This document shows positions 1-13,300 of a DNA stretch of 64,000 bases, in pieces. The translations under genes were made by a program, and so were the position numbers. The notes under the pieces were generated by a model that ran no database searches, had not been told where the DNA came from, and was given only the letters and a program-made list of their open reading frames with translations. Where the stretch lies: positions 36,410,430-36,474,429 of the forward strand of contig NC_092094.1 in NCBI RefSeq assembly GCF_045679555.1. The letters are read 5' to 3'. Every line of letters begins with the position of its first letter. The first letter of the stretch is position 1. Origin of the DNA: Salvelinus alpinus. Lineage: Eukaryota > Chordata > Actinopteri > Salmoniformes > Salmonidae.

Positions 1-271
1 GTGCAACGAAGTCTGAAGGCCATGGCGAGGGAGCAGATGAGGAGGAATGGGTAAGAGGAGCGGGAGATTCCTGAGGCACGATTTTTTCCCCCTTGCTAAT
101 TTTTGAAGAACATGTAAAACATTATCTACTGTCTAATTAAATGATCTACATACATTATAGCATTTTCTCTGTACTCTATATCTTTTATGACACCCCATTT
201 CAATTTTGAAACCCCTATCACTGTGTTTCTATTTTAGGATGATTGAGGAGATGAATGGAACTGCACAGTAA
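1..271 (+). CDS. 3'-terminal two exons of an unidentified gene (partial)
   Basis: Exon 1-50 ends at a good donor (AATGG|GTAAGAG). A second exon begins at 238 after a T-rich tract and TTTTAG. Joined in phase they give a short basic C-terminus that reads ...LKAMAREQMRRN-G-MIEEMNGTAQ and stops at TAA 269-271. The rest of the gene lies left of the window. I do not recognise the protein from this 27-residue tail. The 3' UTR runs to about 610 and has an AATAAA at 590-595. The gene converges on anpep, whose own poly(A) signal lies at 952-957 on the other strand. The reading relies on splice signals only and could be chance, although the open frame, splice pair and poly(A) signal agree. Confidence 0.5.
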
Positions 272-589
272 AACCTCCTTATTCCTGTGTTGGTTTCTAC
301 TCCACGGTTCCACCCTCCGACATTGCTTGTGCAGCATATGCACACTAAAGAGGAAGAGGGTCGTTTCATTTTTTATTCAGCACTCCTTTTGTAATATAGA
401 GTTCTCTACAAGAAATTGACAAATCTGGCTATTGCAGTGTATCTTCGGTGTAGGGGTGTACATGTATTGCTTTGAACCTGTCTTTGGTAAACGTCATGCA
501 TGCTTTACTTCTCTATTATCTCTCTATTGAAAATGTATCCTTGTTTGTAGAAGGGTACAAATGATATGTACTGCACATATTAACCTTGT

Positions 590-595
590 AATAAA
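590..595 (+). terminator. AATAAA polyadenylation signal of the left-edge gene
   Basis: A canonical AATAAA lies about 320 bp past the proposed stop codon at 269-271. It follows a T/A-rich 3' UTR-like stretch with no open frame. Confidence 0.45.
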
Positions 596-951
596 ACAAA
601 TGGCAATTTATCTGATGGGGTTGTTCTAATGATGTGTGTCATCCAAAATGTAAACCATCAATTGGGTAAGAGTGGTCATGCAAGGGCAGAGTTATAACTT
701 TTACTAGTAGAGTAGCCATTGTCTGCTAATCAGATTATCAGTGTGTGCAAATGTGTGAAGTTGCGAAATAGATGTAGGCTACAGTGGGTGATTTTAAATC
801 ATGCATTCTCCAAAAAAGATTAGAAACTGTTTGGGTTACCAACATGAATGAATACATTACTTGTGTACATGTAACAAATAAAATAAATGTCTCTCAGTTT
901 TTCTGAGCCCTTTACTAACAAATGATACACTTAGATACAATTATGTATATA

Positions 952-957
952 TTTATT
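952..957 (-). terminator. Likely anpep polyadenylation signal
   Basis: TTTATT on the + strand is AATAAA on the minus strand, about 430 bp past the anpep stop codon. The span 958-1386 is AT-rich and has no gene signal, so it is most simply the anpep 3' UTR. Another AATAAA on this strand near 1285 could be an alternative site. Confidence 0.4.
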
Positions 958-1386
958 GTTGAATATTCCTCACGCCTCCTGACATGATAGCACAAACATT
1001 TACATTGATTTAAAAAAGGAAAATGGCAAGATACAATATGCAATACTTTGGTACAAATACATAAAGACATATTATTGCTATAGTTGCGTGTTGTTTGATA
1101 GTCTTAACAAAATAATCGTAGTTGTCAATGAACCTGAGAAAGTACTTTCTTTGGATTTGACTTTGTCAGTGTAAACAATATTGGCAAGTCTCAAAAATAA
1201 ATGGTGGATTTGTTACTTGTTGAAATAAAACAGAATTTCCTGTTGAATTAAAAGTGACGTAATACCTTTCAAACATTGAAATATACATATTTATTTTAGA
1301 ATAATATTGCATGTTGATTATATGGAACCTGTTTTCGTATGTAATTAGAATGAAATAAAATCTGTTTTTCATCCCAACAGCTCAGT

Positions 1387-4300
1387 TCAGCTGCTCTCAC
1401 TTGATTCTTTTCTAAACCACTCCAGAACAGTCTGCTTGTTTTCCTTCACCCATTTAATGTTGGCCTGGGTTCTCTCAATGGCTTGCTCTAGGGCCCTGCT
1501 CGCAGAACCCAATTCCTCTTCATTATAGTCGCTCTGGAACTGCCTCAGCTGCACAATAACAATCAGGAAAAAGTTAGAATTAGGGCGGAAACCAGTAATT
1601 AGTGCTATTACTCAAAATTCAACTCCCACCAGCTGAACCTAGTCTCTCATCCCCAGACATTACAACTTAATCACTACATTCTATTTAGTCATCGAGGCAA
1701 AGGAGGAGAGGTTTGTGACTCAGATATTGTTGTAGGCCTGCCTGTTACTAATAGGGAGAAGCTCACCTCTTGGAGCTCAAAGTCCGTGGAAAATCTCTGC
1801 GTCACTCCCTCAATCAGGCGGCCAAATGACATGATCCCTCCTCCGTACCTGAGGAAGAGGGCGGAGGGCAGAGGTGAGATTAGCATGTTTGCTCAGCAAG
1901 CAGTTTGATAGAAGCCAATTTAGATGACTGCCTGGCAACTCCAAACAAATGGAAGATAAATTAGAGCAGAGGTGATTTCCTCTGATTGCCCAAGGAGACC
2001 TTAGTACCAGACATGGTTGATCAGTCTACGCCTTCCTTATTGGTATATTGCTTGAGGTTTATTTAGGTGATTTTTATGAGACACCATACAAAAAACATAA
2101 GCTGTATAATTGCTAGTAGATCATGGGTCCATTATTTCAGTTGGAAAGGAACTTAGTTCTCTGGCTTGTTTGTTGTAACATTAACCCTATGTACAGTACT
2201 TAACAACAGAAACAAACATACTCCAAGCTGATGTAGTTCCAGTGGGCGCGTACAAAATTCCAGGCTATTGCTTGCCCTGCCACATTCCTGGCTATGTAGT
2301 TGATGGTAGAAACGGCATCCATTTTTCTTATCTTGTCAGGGTTCAAAGTGTACTCAAGGTATCTGCAAGATAAGAAGGAAAAGTCTGTTAAATTGTTGCA
2401 CAGTAACTAAAGTTAATGTCCCAGAAGAGGGTGGTACAGAGGGAAACAATCTAACCTGTTCAGGAGCCAGATCTTCCTGGTGCATGAGAGGGAAAATCTT
2501 AATTTGTCTTTCTCCGATGCTGTGGTGGCATTCTGGAACTTGCCCCAAGCGAATTCCCATTCCTTCTCTCCCCCAGCAGCTATAGCTTGGCAGTAGATGG
2601 TGGCCTTCAGGTTGGGTTGTATGCTATGACAGAGGGGATAATCATAGAGAAGCAGTATCTGTTCATTAAAGTTAAAAGGATCAAAACACTCAATATATCA
2701 AAAATAGCATATAACATTCTGGTATTATGTTATTGAATCAATATCATGCATATTACAGGTTATAAATGTGTATGTTTTATGAATGATATGACTACCCCAT
2801 TCAACTGTGGAATACAGTGCTAAGTGCATCTGGCTATGTTGGTTTGATGAAACTCAATTCCTTACGGATTGATGGTTTTGTTTGTCATCCAGTTGTCAAA
2901 GAGCTTTTTTGTCATTTTTTGGCAGTCTTCAATGTCATTGCTGCATGCGACTGAGATGGCATTAATCTGGTTGTACCTGCGAACAAATAATAACATGTTA
3001 ATAACATACTTACAGAGAGGGAATATCAGATGATTATGGGAGAAGAAAAGATCTCACTGTTCAGAATGATCCTCGGGGACTGTAGTGACATTTTCAAAAT
3101 GTTGATAAAGGCCACCAACTTGCTTTCGCATGTATGCCTGGGAATAGCAAAAAAGAAAATACTATTACACTCTTATTTGTCACTCAACTGTGTAGTAATA
3201 CAGTTTCCTATGATAACAGGGTGCTTTAATGTACAGTATCTGTATTTGAGTACTGACCTGCATTGGGCCATAGACCTCGGAGCGATCAAACATGAGAATG
3301 AAATAGTCCAGGTTTCTCAGTGCTGATTCCCATGGTATGTACTCTGTGTCATTCCGGAGGTACTTGGTAGTTCTCAGAGCCAGTGTCACATTAATATGAT
3401 TGGCCCTAGATAAACATTTAATACATCATATACAGTTGAAGTCGGAAGTTTACATACACTTAGGTTTTTTAACCACTCTTGTTAACAAACTATAGTTTTG
3501 GCAAGTCGGTTAGGACATCTACTTTGTGCATGACACAAGTAATTTTCCAACAATTGTTTACAGACAGATTATTTCACTTATAATTCACTGTATCACAATT
3601 CCAGTGGGTCAGAAGTTTACATACACTAAGTTGACTGTGCATTTAAACAGCTTGGAAAATTCCAGAAAATGATGTCATGGCTTTAGAAGCTTCTGACAGG
3701 CTAATTGACATCATTTGAGTCAATTGGAGGTGTACCTGTGGATGTATTTCAAGGCCTACCTTCAAAGTCAGTGCCTCTTTGCTTGACATTATGGGAAAAT
3801 CAAAAGAAATCAGCCAAGACCTCAGACAAATAATTGTAGACCTCCACATGTCTGGTTCATCCTTGGGAGCAATTTCCAAACACCTGAAGGTAACACGTTC
3901 ATCTGTACAAACAATAGTACGCAAGTATAAACACCATGGGACCACGCAGCCATCATACCGCTCAGGAAGGAGACGCATTCTGTCTCCTAGAGTTGAACGT
4001 ACTTTGGTGCGAAAAGTGCTAATCAATCCCAGAACAACAGCAAAGGACCTTGTGAAGATGCTGGAGGAAACAGGTACAAAAGTATCTATATCCATGGTAA
4101 AACGAGTCCTATATCGACATAACCTGAAAGGCAGCTCAGCAAGGAAGAAGCCACTGCTCAAAAACCGCCATAAAAAAGACAGACTACGGTTTGCAACTGC
4201 ACATGGGGACAAAGATCGTACTTTTTGGAGAAATGTCCTCTGGTCTGATGAAACAAAAGTAGAACTGTTTGGCCATAATGACCATCATTATGTTTGGAGG

Positions 4301-7300
4301 AAAAAGGGGAAGGCTTGCAAGCCGAAGAACACCATCCCAACCGTGAAGCACAGGGGTGGCAGCATCATGTTGTGGGGGTGCTTTGCTGCAGGAGGAACTG
4401 GTGCACTTCACAAAATAGATGGCATATTGAGGGAGGAAATTGATGTGGATATATTGTAGCAACATCTCAAGACATCAGTCAGGAAGTTAAAGCTTGGTCG
4501 CAAATGGGTCTTCCAAATGGACAATGACCCCAAGCATACTTCCAAAGTTGTGGCAAAATGGCTTAAGGACAACAAAGTTAAGGTATTGGAGTTGCCATCA
4601 CAAAGCCCTGACCTCAATCCCATAGAAAATGTGTGGGCAGAACTGAAAAAGTGTGAGCGAGCAAGGAGGCCTACAAACCTGACTCAGTTACACCAGCTCT
4701 GTCAGGAGGAATGGGCCAAAATTCACCCAACTTATTGTGGAAAGCTTGTGGAAGGCTACCCGAAACGTTTGACCCAAGTTAAACTATTTAAAAGCAATGC
4801 TACCAAATACTAATTGAGTGTATATAAACTTCTGACCCACTGGGAATGTGATGAAAGAAATAAAAGCTGAAATAAATCATTATCTCTACTATTATTCTGA
4901 CATTTCACATTCTTAAAATAAAGTGGTGATCCTAACTGACCTAAAACAGGGAATTTTTACTAGGATTAAATGTCAGGAATTGTGAAAAACTGAGTTTGAA
5001 TGTATTTGGCTAAGATGTATGTAAACTTCTGACTTCAACTGTAAGAAGACCTTAGCAGTCCAAAGAGGATATTAATTGCATCATGAAAGTATGATTTCCA
5101 TCAGATTTCAAACCATGAAAATGCAATCCCTATAATGTGTAAGACATGTGTACCAGAATATACATTTTGAAGGAAAACCATGAACTTATCAGTCTTAGAT
5201 GAGACTACCTTGCCAGGTTGAATGCATCATCAATAAGCTGTCCCCGGTTGATGAGTGGAATTTCCTGTGAATAAATCAAATGAATTCTAATTATTAAAGC
5301 AAACTACACAAGGGAGCTAGCATATTATCTTATTTGACTTATTAAGGGTCATGCTCCATGGTCTGTGACAAGGGGTTTCAAATAGCTGATGCATGCCAGG
5401 TGTCCGGCATTCTTCAATGTACTCACAAGAATGTACTTACAAACACCTTGTCCAGCACATTCTCTCCAAATATTTCTTACCATAACAAAATATCACCTAG
5501 TCTCCTTAGAAAATGCTACATTGTTTATTCTGTCAAGGACAGTTCATGATTGTACACAAGTGCAGCCTTCTAAGCACCTGCAATAATGTGCTGTTTTGTG
5601 TCCGACTAGGACTGTATGAACAATACTGTTCCACACAAATGAGGAAGACTTACATGAATATTCGTTTCCAGCTGAGAGAGCAGTCTATCCCAATTTGCTG
5701 GATCGTAGTTGACTCTGAAATATCCCATACAGTTTATGTTGGCAAGCACCCACTTGCCATCTTCAGACTTGAATGCTGACTTCCGCTCTGTTGAGCAAAT
5801 ACAAAACATGAAAGTAACATTTTGACTCAATTAGGTTTTTATTGACAGAACTACTGACTAGCACCATTTAATTAGTTGGGTTTGCTGTTATCATACAGTA
5901 TACAGCAATGTTGTGTTCGAGGCCACCTAAAGGGAGACCAATTCAAGACTGAGGCGAGGGGGTGGAGACCGAATCAAGACCGAGACGAGGGGGCCGAGAC
6001 CGAGTTAAGACCGAGGCCAAATCAATGCGAGTCCAATTTAAGGACATGATTGTAATTGTTTCAAATCACCTCCAGAATTTGACATTCAGGATGGTGAAAA
6101 AATGCAAGCAGAGGGAAAATAGAGAGCTACTCTACAAATGATCACTAACCCAAACGGGTCTCTAAATAATAGATAAAAATACTAAATATGTAACAACTTC
6201 CTCGTTCTGCCCTTACCAGTGGCGACCTGTCAATCAGCCCCACATTTTTAGCACAAAAAATATATGTATATATAAAATATCTATATATTTTTTTTGAGGG
6301 GGCTTGCCTGTTTTGCGTGTTATTTTGGCATTAATATGTGTCACATATCAGTTTGCAAACAATGTAAAAAAAGATATATAATTGAGTTAATGCAGGTGTT
6401 TCAGCCTAGCTCAGTGCTTTCTGTGGTGGGGCAAGCCAGCAGAAAATACGGAGCATTGCGCCGTGATTGGCTCAGTGTTCTGTCACTCATTGGAACACTA
6501 CGTCACCGCCAACTCTAAGGGTATAGCTAGACAATTCAAGCCCCTTGGGTGCTGCCATAGAGTTACATTAAAAGTGCCCATCCAAGATGGCTCAAGGTCA
6601 TTGGACACAGATAAAAATGATGTCAAATCACGTTATGTCTACAGTAGCTTTGATTGGACTGATCATGTCAACATCATACTTTCAAAATCTTAGCTAGCAG
6701 TCATCATCATGAATCAAGTCGACAATCTACTATCAAATCCTTTCAATTCTTGTCATATGAAGATAAATAATGAAGAGAAATTATAGATAAAACGTATTGG
6801 TGCTCATCAGCCATTGCACATAAACATTACACAACAAGTTGGAAATCGCAAATTCAACAATGAGTGGTTTGGAAGGAATCAGTGGCAGTGGCTGTGTGGT
6901 CCCAAATCTGGGTCTCTTTTCCAAGTTTAAAATGATAAACATTCAACATTGGCCATGCTGTCAATGAAGCATGATTTGTGCCACGCTCAAAACAACTGCG
7001 AAAACTTGACTTCAGTGAGTTCAAGACAACTGGGAAGTCAGGAATAAACGAGCTCCGACTGGGAAAATACATTTTGAACAGTCATCCAACTCAGAATTGT
7101 AAATCGGGCCTCTTTCTAGAGCTACGACCTGAAGATCAATGACGTCATCATGATTTGACCTCATTTTTTCAGAGTTCCCAGTTGTTTTGAAAGCACCATA
7201 AATCTAGAGAATGCCAGACTTTGATGACAAAATTTGCCCATGAAGGACTGCCAAGCCACCTTCCTGTTCAAGTGAGCATAGCACAACAAGGTGAGTCCAA

Positions 7301-10300
7301 AAATGTACTGTATGCAGCTACATAAATTATGTAATATGCCAGGGAGATATGTATACTGTAACTAACAAAGTAATACTAAGTGTATGCTGTGTAGTAAGAT
7401 GTTAGTAGCCCATGTGCCTCACCCTAATAATTTGGTCTATTTACCCCCCTTTATTTATCCAACGGTTCTGACTTGGTGTACAGGGAGAACACTGTAAGAA
7501 CGGCTCATGTTCTGAATTCTGTCTCTGTACATTTCAAAAGTGCTAAACAAATAGTTATATTAACTACGTCAGTCCTAGCTCGCTCATTAATGTCTTCATT
7601 TAAAATACGGATTGCCCTCTTATCCGCTTCTCATCCCCTTGCGCCATAGTTTGTACAGCTCAATTGTCAACCACATTTGTTTAAGCAAGTCAGTCATATC
7701 AGCTATGTTTTTTTAAAGGCAGTAAATGAGGCTGAATGAACTGTTTCGCTGCCAGACAAGGCTCCGCTGATAGCCAGGTGTAGCAGCGGTAAGATGTTGG
7801 GACTGCTGTTGGGACAGCTTTATGTAGGCCCTATCAGTCTATGGGCAACGTTTGTCACCGTTATAGTGCAATTAATGTATTGTTTACATTTACATTTAAG
7901 TCATTTAGCAGACGCTCTTATCCAGAGCGACTTACAAATTGGTGCATTCACCTTATGATATCCAGTGGAACAACCACTTTACAATAGTGCATCTAACTCT
8001 TTTAAGGGGGGGGGGTTAGAAGGATTACTTTATCCTATCCTAGGTATTCCTTAAAGAGGTGGGGTTTCAGGTGTCTCCGGAAGGTGGTGATTGACTCCGC
8101 TGACCTGGCGTCGTGAGGGAGTTTGTTCCACCATTGGGGTGCCAGAGCAGCGAACCGTTTTGACTGGGCTGAGCGGGAACTGTACTTCCTCAGAGGTAGG
8201 GAGGCGAGCAGGCCAGAGGTGGATGAACGCAGTGCCCTTGTTTGGGTGTAGGGCCTGATCAGAGCCTGAAGGTACGGAGGTGCCGTTCCCCTCACAGCTC
8301 CGTAGGCAAGCACCATGGTCTTGTAGCGGATGCGAGCTTCAACTGGAAGCCAGTGGAGAGAGCGGAGGAGCGGGGTGACGTGAGAGAACTTGGGAAAGTT
8401 GAACACCAGACGGGCTGCGGCGTTCTGGATGAGTTGTAGGGGTTTAATGGCACAGGCAGGGAGCCCAGCCAACAGCGAGTTGCAGTAATCCAGACGGGAG
8501 ATGACAAGTGCCTGGATTAGGACCTGCGCCGCTTCCTGCGTGAGGCAGGGTCGTACTCTGCGAATGTTGTAGAGCATGAACCTACAGGAACGGGTCACCG
8601 CCTTGATGTTAGTTGAGAACGACAGGGTGTTGTCCAGGATCACGCCAAGGTTCTTAGCACTCTGGGAGGAGGACACAATGGAGTTGTCAACCGTGATGGC
8701 GAGATCATGGAACGGGCAGTCCTTCCCCGGGAGGAAGAGCAGCTCCGTCTTGCCGAGGTTCAGCTTGAGGTGGTGATCCGTCATCCACACTGATATGTCT
8801 GCCAGACATGCAGAGATGCGATTCACCACCTGGTTATCAGAGGGGGGAAAGGAGAAGATTAATTGTGTGTCGTCTGCATAGCAATGATAGGAGAGACCAT
8901 GTGAGGATATGACAGAGCCAAGTGACTTGGTGTATAGCGAGAATAGGAGAGGGCCTAGAACAGAGCCCTGGGGGACACCAGTGGTGAGAGCACGTGGTGC
9001 GGAGACAGATTCTCGCCACGCCACCTGGTAGGAGCGACCTGTCAGGTAGGACGCAATCCAAGCGTGGGCCGCGCCGGAGATGCCCAGCTCGGAGAGGGTG
9101 GAGAGGAGGATCTGATGGTTCACAGTATCAAAGGCAGCCGATAGGTCTAGAAGGATGAGAGCAGAGGAGAGAGAGTTAGCTTTAGCAGTGCGGAGCGCCT
9201 CCGTGACACAGAGAAGAGCAGTCTCAGTTGAATGACTAGTCTTGAAACCTGACTGATTTGGATCAAGAAGGTCATTCTGAGAGAGATAGCAGGAGAGCTG
9301 GCCAAGGACGGCACGTTCAAGAGTTTTGGAGAGAAAAGAAAGAAGGGATACTGGTCTGTAGTTGTTGACATCGGAGGGATCGAGTGTAGGTTTTTTCAGA
9401 AGGGGTGCAACTCTCGCTCTCTTGAAGACGGAAGGGACGTAGCCAGCGGTCAAGGATGAGTTGATGAGCGAAGTGAGGTAAGGGAGAAGGTCTCCGGAAA
9501 TGGTCTGGAGAAGAGAGGAGGGGATAGGGTCAAGCGGGCAGGTTGTTGGGCGGCCGGCCGTCACAAGACGCGAGATTTCATCTGGAGAGAGAGGGGAGAA
9601 AGAGGTCAAAGCACAGGGTAGGGCAGTGTGAGCAGAACCAGCGGTGTCGTTTGACTTAGCAAACGAGGATCGGATGTCGTCGACCTTCTTTTCAAAATGG
9701 TTGACGAAGTCATCAGCAGAGAGGGAGGAGGGGGGAGGAGGGGGAGGAGGATTCAGGAGGGAGGAGAAGGTGGCAAAGAGCTTCCTAGGGTTAGAGGCAG
9801 ATGCTTGGAATTTAGAGTGGTAGAAATTGGCTTTAGCAGCAGAGACAGAAGAGGAGAATGTAGAGAGGAGGGAGTGAAAGGATGCCAGGTCCGCAGGGAG
9901 GCGAGTTTTCCTCCATTTCCGCTCGGCTGCCCGGAGCCCTGTTCTGTGAGCTCGCAATGAGTCGTCGAGCCACGGAGCAGGAGGGGAGGACCGAGCCGGC
10001 CTGGAGGATAGGGGACATAGAGAGTCAAAGGATGCAGAAAGGGAGGAGAGGAGGGTTGAGGAGGCAGAATCAGGAGATAGGTTGGAGAAGGTTTGAGCAG
10101 AGGGAAGAGATGATAGGATGGAAGAGGAGAGAGTAGCGGGGGAGAGAGAGCGAAGGTTGGGACGGCGCGATACCATCCGAGTAGGGGCAGTGTGGGAAGT
10201 GTTGGATGAGAGCGAGAGGGAAAAGGATACAAGGTAGTGGTCGGAGACTTGGAGGGGAGTTGCAATGAGATTAGTGGAAGAACAGCATCTAGTAAAGATG

Positions 10301-13300
10301 AGGTCAAGCGTATTGCCTGCCTTGTGAGTAGGGGGGGAAGGTGAGAGGGTGAGGTCAAAAGAGGAGAGGAGTGGAAAGAAGGAGGCAGAGAGGAATGAGT
10401 CAAAGGTAGACGTGGGGAGGTTAAAGTCACCCAGAACTGTGAGAGGTGAGCCATCCTCAGGAAAGGAACTTATCAGGGCGTCAAGCTCATTGATGAACTC
10501 TCCAAGGGAACCTGGAGGGCGATAAATGATAAGGATGTTAAGCTTGAAAGGGCTGGTAACTGTGACAGCATGGAATTCAAAGGAGGCGATAGACAGATGG
10601 GTCAGGGGAGAAAGAGAGAATGTCCACTTGGGAGAGATGAGGATCCCAGTGCCACCACCCCGCTGACCAGAAGCTCTCGGGGTGTGCGAGAACACGTGGG
10701 CAGACGAGGAGAGAGCAGTAGGAGTAGCAGTGTTATCAGTGGTAATCCATGTTTCCGTCAGTGCCAAGAAGTCGAGGGACTGGAGGGAAGCATAGGCTGA
10801 GATGAACTCTGCCTTGTTGGCCGCAGATCGGCAGTTCCAGAGGCTGCCTGAGACCTGGAACTCCACGTGGGTCGTGCGCGCTGGGACCACCAGGTTAGAG
10901 TAGCAGCGGCCACGCGGTGTGAAGCGTTTGTATGGTCTGTGCAGAGAGGAGAGAACAGGGATAGACAGACACATAGTTGACAGGCTACAGAAGAGGCTAC
11001 GCTAATGCAAAGGAGATTGGAATGACAAGTGGACTACACGTCTCGAATGTTCAGAAAGTTAAGCTTACGTTGCAAAAAATCTTATTGACTAAAATGATAT
11101 AGTACTGCTGGCTGGTGAAATAGGCTAGCTAGCAGTGGCTGCGTTGTTGACTTTGTTTGAAAGTGTAGCTGGCTAGGTAACCTCTAACTGGCTAGGTAAC
11201 CTCGACAATTACTCTAGACTACACAATTATCTTGGATACAAAGACGGCTATGTAGCCAGCTAAGATCAAACAAATCAAACTGTTGTACTGTAATGAAATG
11301 AAATGTAATACTACCTGTAATACTACCTGTGGAGCAAAGCGGAATGCAACTACTCGCTCCAAACCAAACCGGAAGTGCGTATCGTAGAGGGAGAGGCAAT
11401 AGAAGTGTTGTTTCTTGTATTATTGTCTTTTGTGTCTTTAGAGGACTGCTTCACCTTAATGTCCCCTTTCCCTTTTCTTCTGTCCTTATTTTGTCCCACT
11501 TTGTCCCTTCTTTGTCCCTTCTTCTCTTCTGCCAACTAGACACTCCTTGTTAGCTAGCTAGTTTAGTGTTGTGGCTTTTCTGGCATGCATCCCACTTAAT
11601 TTTTTTTCCCCCCCACCAAGATGTACAGTCGTGGCCAAAAGTTTTGACAATGACACAAATATTAATTTTCACAAAGTCTGCTGCCTCAGTTTGTATGATG
11701 GCAATTTGCATATACTCCAGAATGTTATGAAGATTGATCAGATGAATTGCAATTAATTGCAAAGTCCCTCTTTGCCATGCAAATTAACTGAATCCCCAAA
11801 AAACATTTCCTCTGCATTTCAGCTCTGCCACAAAAGGCCCAGCTGACATAATGTCAGTGATTCTCTCGTTAACACAGGTGTGAGTGTTGACGAGGACATG
11901 GCTGGAGATCACTCTGTCATGCTGATTGAGTTCGAATAACAGACTGGAAGCTTCAAAAGGAGGGTGGTGCTTGGAATCATTGTTATTCCTCTGTCAACCA
12001 TGGTTACCTGCAAGGAAACACGTGCCGTCATCATTGCTTAGCAACAAAAAGGGCTTCACAGGCAAGGATATTGCTGCCAGTACGATTGCACCTATATCAA
12101 CCATTTATCGGATCATCAAGAACTTCAAGGAGAGCGGTTCAATTGTTGTGAAGAAGGCTTCAGGGCGCCCAAGAAAGTCCAGCAAGAGCCAGGGCCATCT
12201 CCTAAAGTTGATTCAGCTGCAGGATCGGTGCGCCACCAGTAACGAGCTTGTTCAGGAATGGCAGCGGGCAGGTGTGAGTGCATCTGCACGCACAGTGAGG
12301 CGAAGACTTTTGGAGGATGGCCTGGTGTCAAGAAGGGCAGCAAAGAAGCTACTTCTCTCCAGGAAAAACATCAGGGACAGACTGATATTCTGCAAAAGGT
12401 ACAGGGATTGGACTGCTGAGGACTGGGGTAAATTCATTTTCTCTGATGAATCCCCTTTCCGATTGTTTGGGGCTTGTCTTCTCTGGACAAAAGCTTGTCC
12501 AGAGAAGACAAGGTGAGCGCTACCATCAGTCCTGTGTCATGCCATCAGTCCTGTGTCATCCTGAGAACATTCATGTGTGGGGTTGCTTCTCAGCCAAGGG
12601 AGTGGGCTCACTCACAATTTTGCCTAAGAACACAGCCATGAATAAAGACTGGTACCAACACATCCTCAGAGAGGAACATTCTCTCAACCATCCAGGAACA
12701 GTTTGGTGACGAACATTGCCTTTTCCAGCATGATGGAGCACCTTGCCATAAGGCAAAAGTGATAACTAAGTGGCTCGGGGAACAAAACATTGATATTTTG
12801 GGTCCATGGCCAGGAAACTCCCCAGACCTTAATCCCATTTAGAACTTGTGGTCAATCCTCAAGAGGCGGATGGACAAACAAAAACCCACAAATTCTGACA
12901 AACTCCAAGCATTGATTATGCAAGAATGGGCTGCCATCAGTCAGGATGTGGCCCAGAAGTTAATTGACAGCATGCCAGGGCGGATTGCAGAGGTTTTGAA
13001 AAAGAAGGGTCAACACTGCAAGTATTGACTCTTTGCATCAACTTCATGTAATTGTCAATAAAAGCCTTTGACACATATGAAATGCTTGTAATTATACTTC
13101 AGTATTCCATAGTAACACCTGACAAAAATATCTAAAGACACTGAAGCAGCAAACTTTGTGAAAATTTATATTTGTGTCATTCTCAAAACTTTTGGCCACG
13201 ACTGTACATGCTAAAATCGCTACTGGCCCTTACTAATAGTAATCCCATACTTCCCTACTAGCTGCGCAGGTGACGTTTATTGGGATTAATCTTGTCCTGG

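Noticed and set aside
9710-9750. G/A-rich run as a regulatory or G-quadruplex element
   Set aside because: It encodes the Pro/Ser-rich linker of the LINE protein on the other strand, so the composition is explained by coding sequence.
9753-10454. Open frame of 233 codons on the minus strand within the LINE
   Set aside because: It is a different frame of the 979-aa LINE protein (8035-10974), with Ser/Pro-rich shadow composition and no independent motif.
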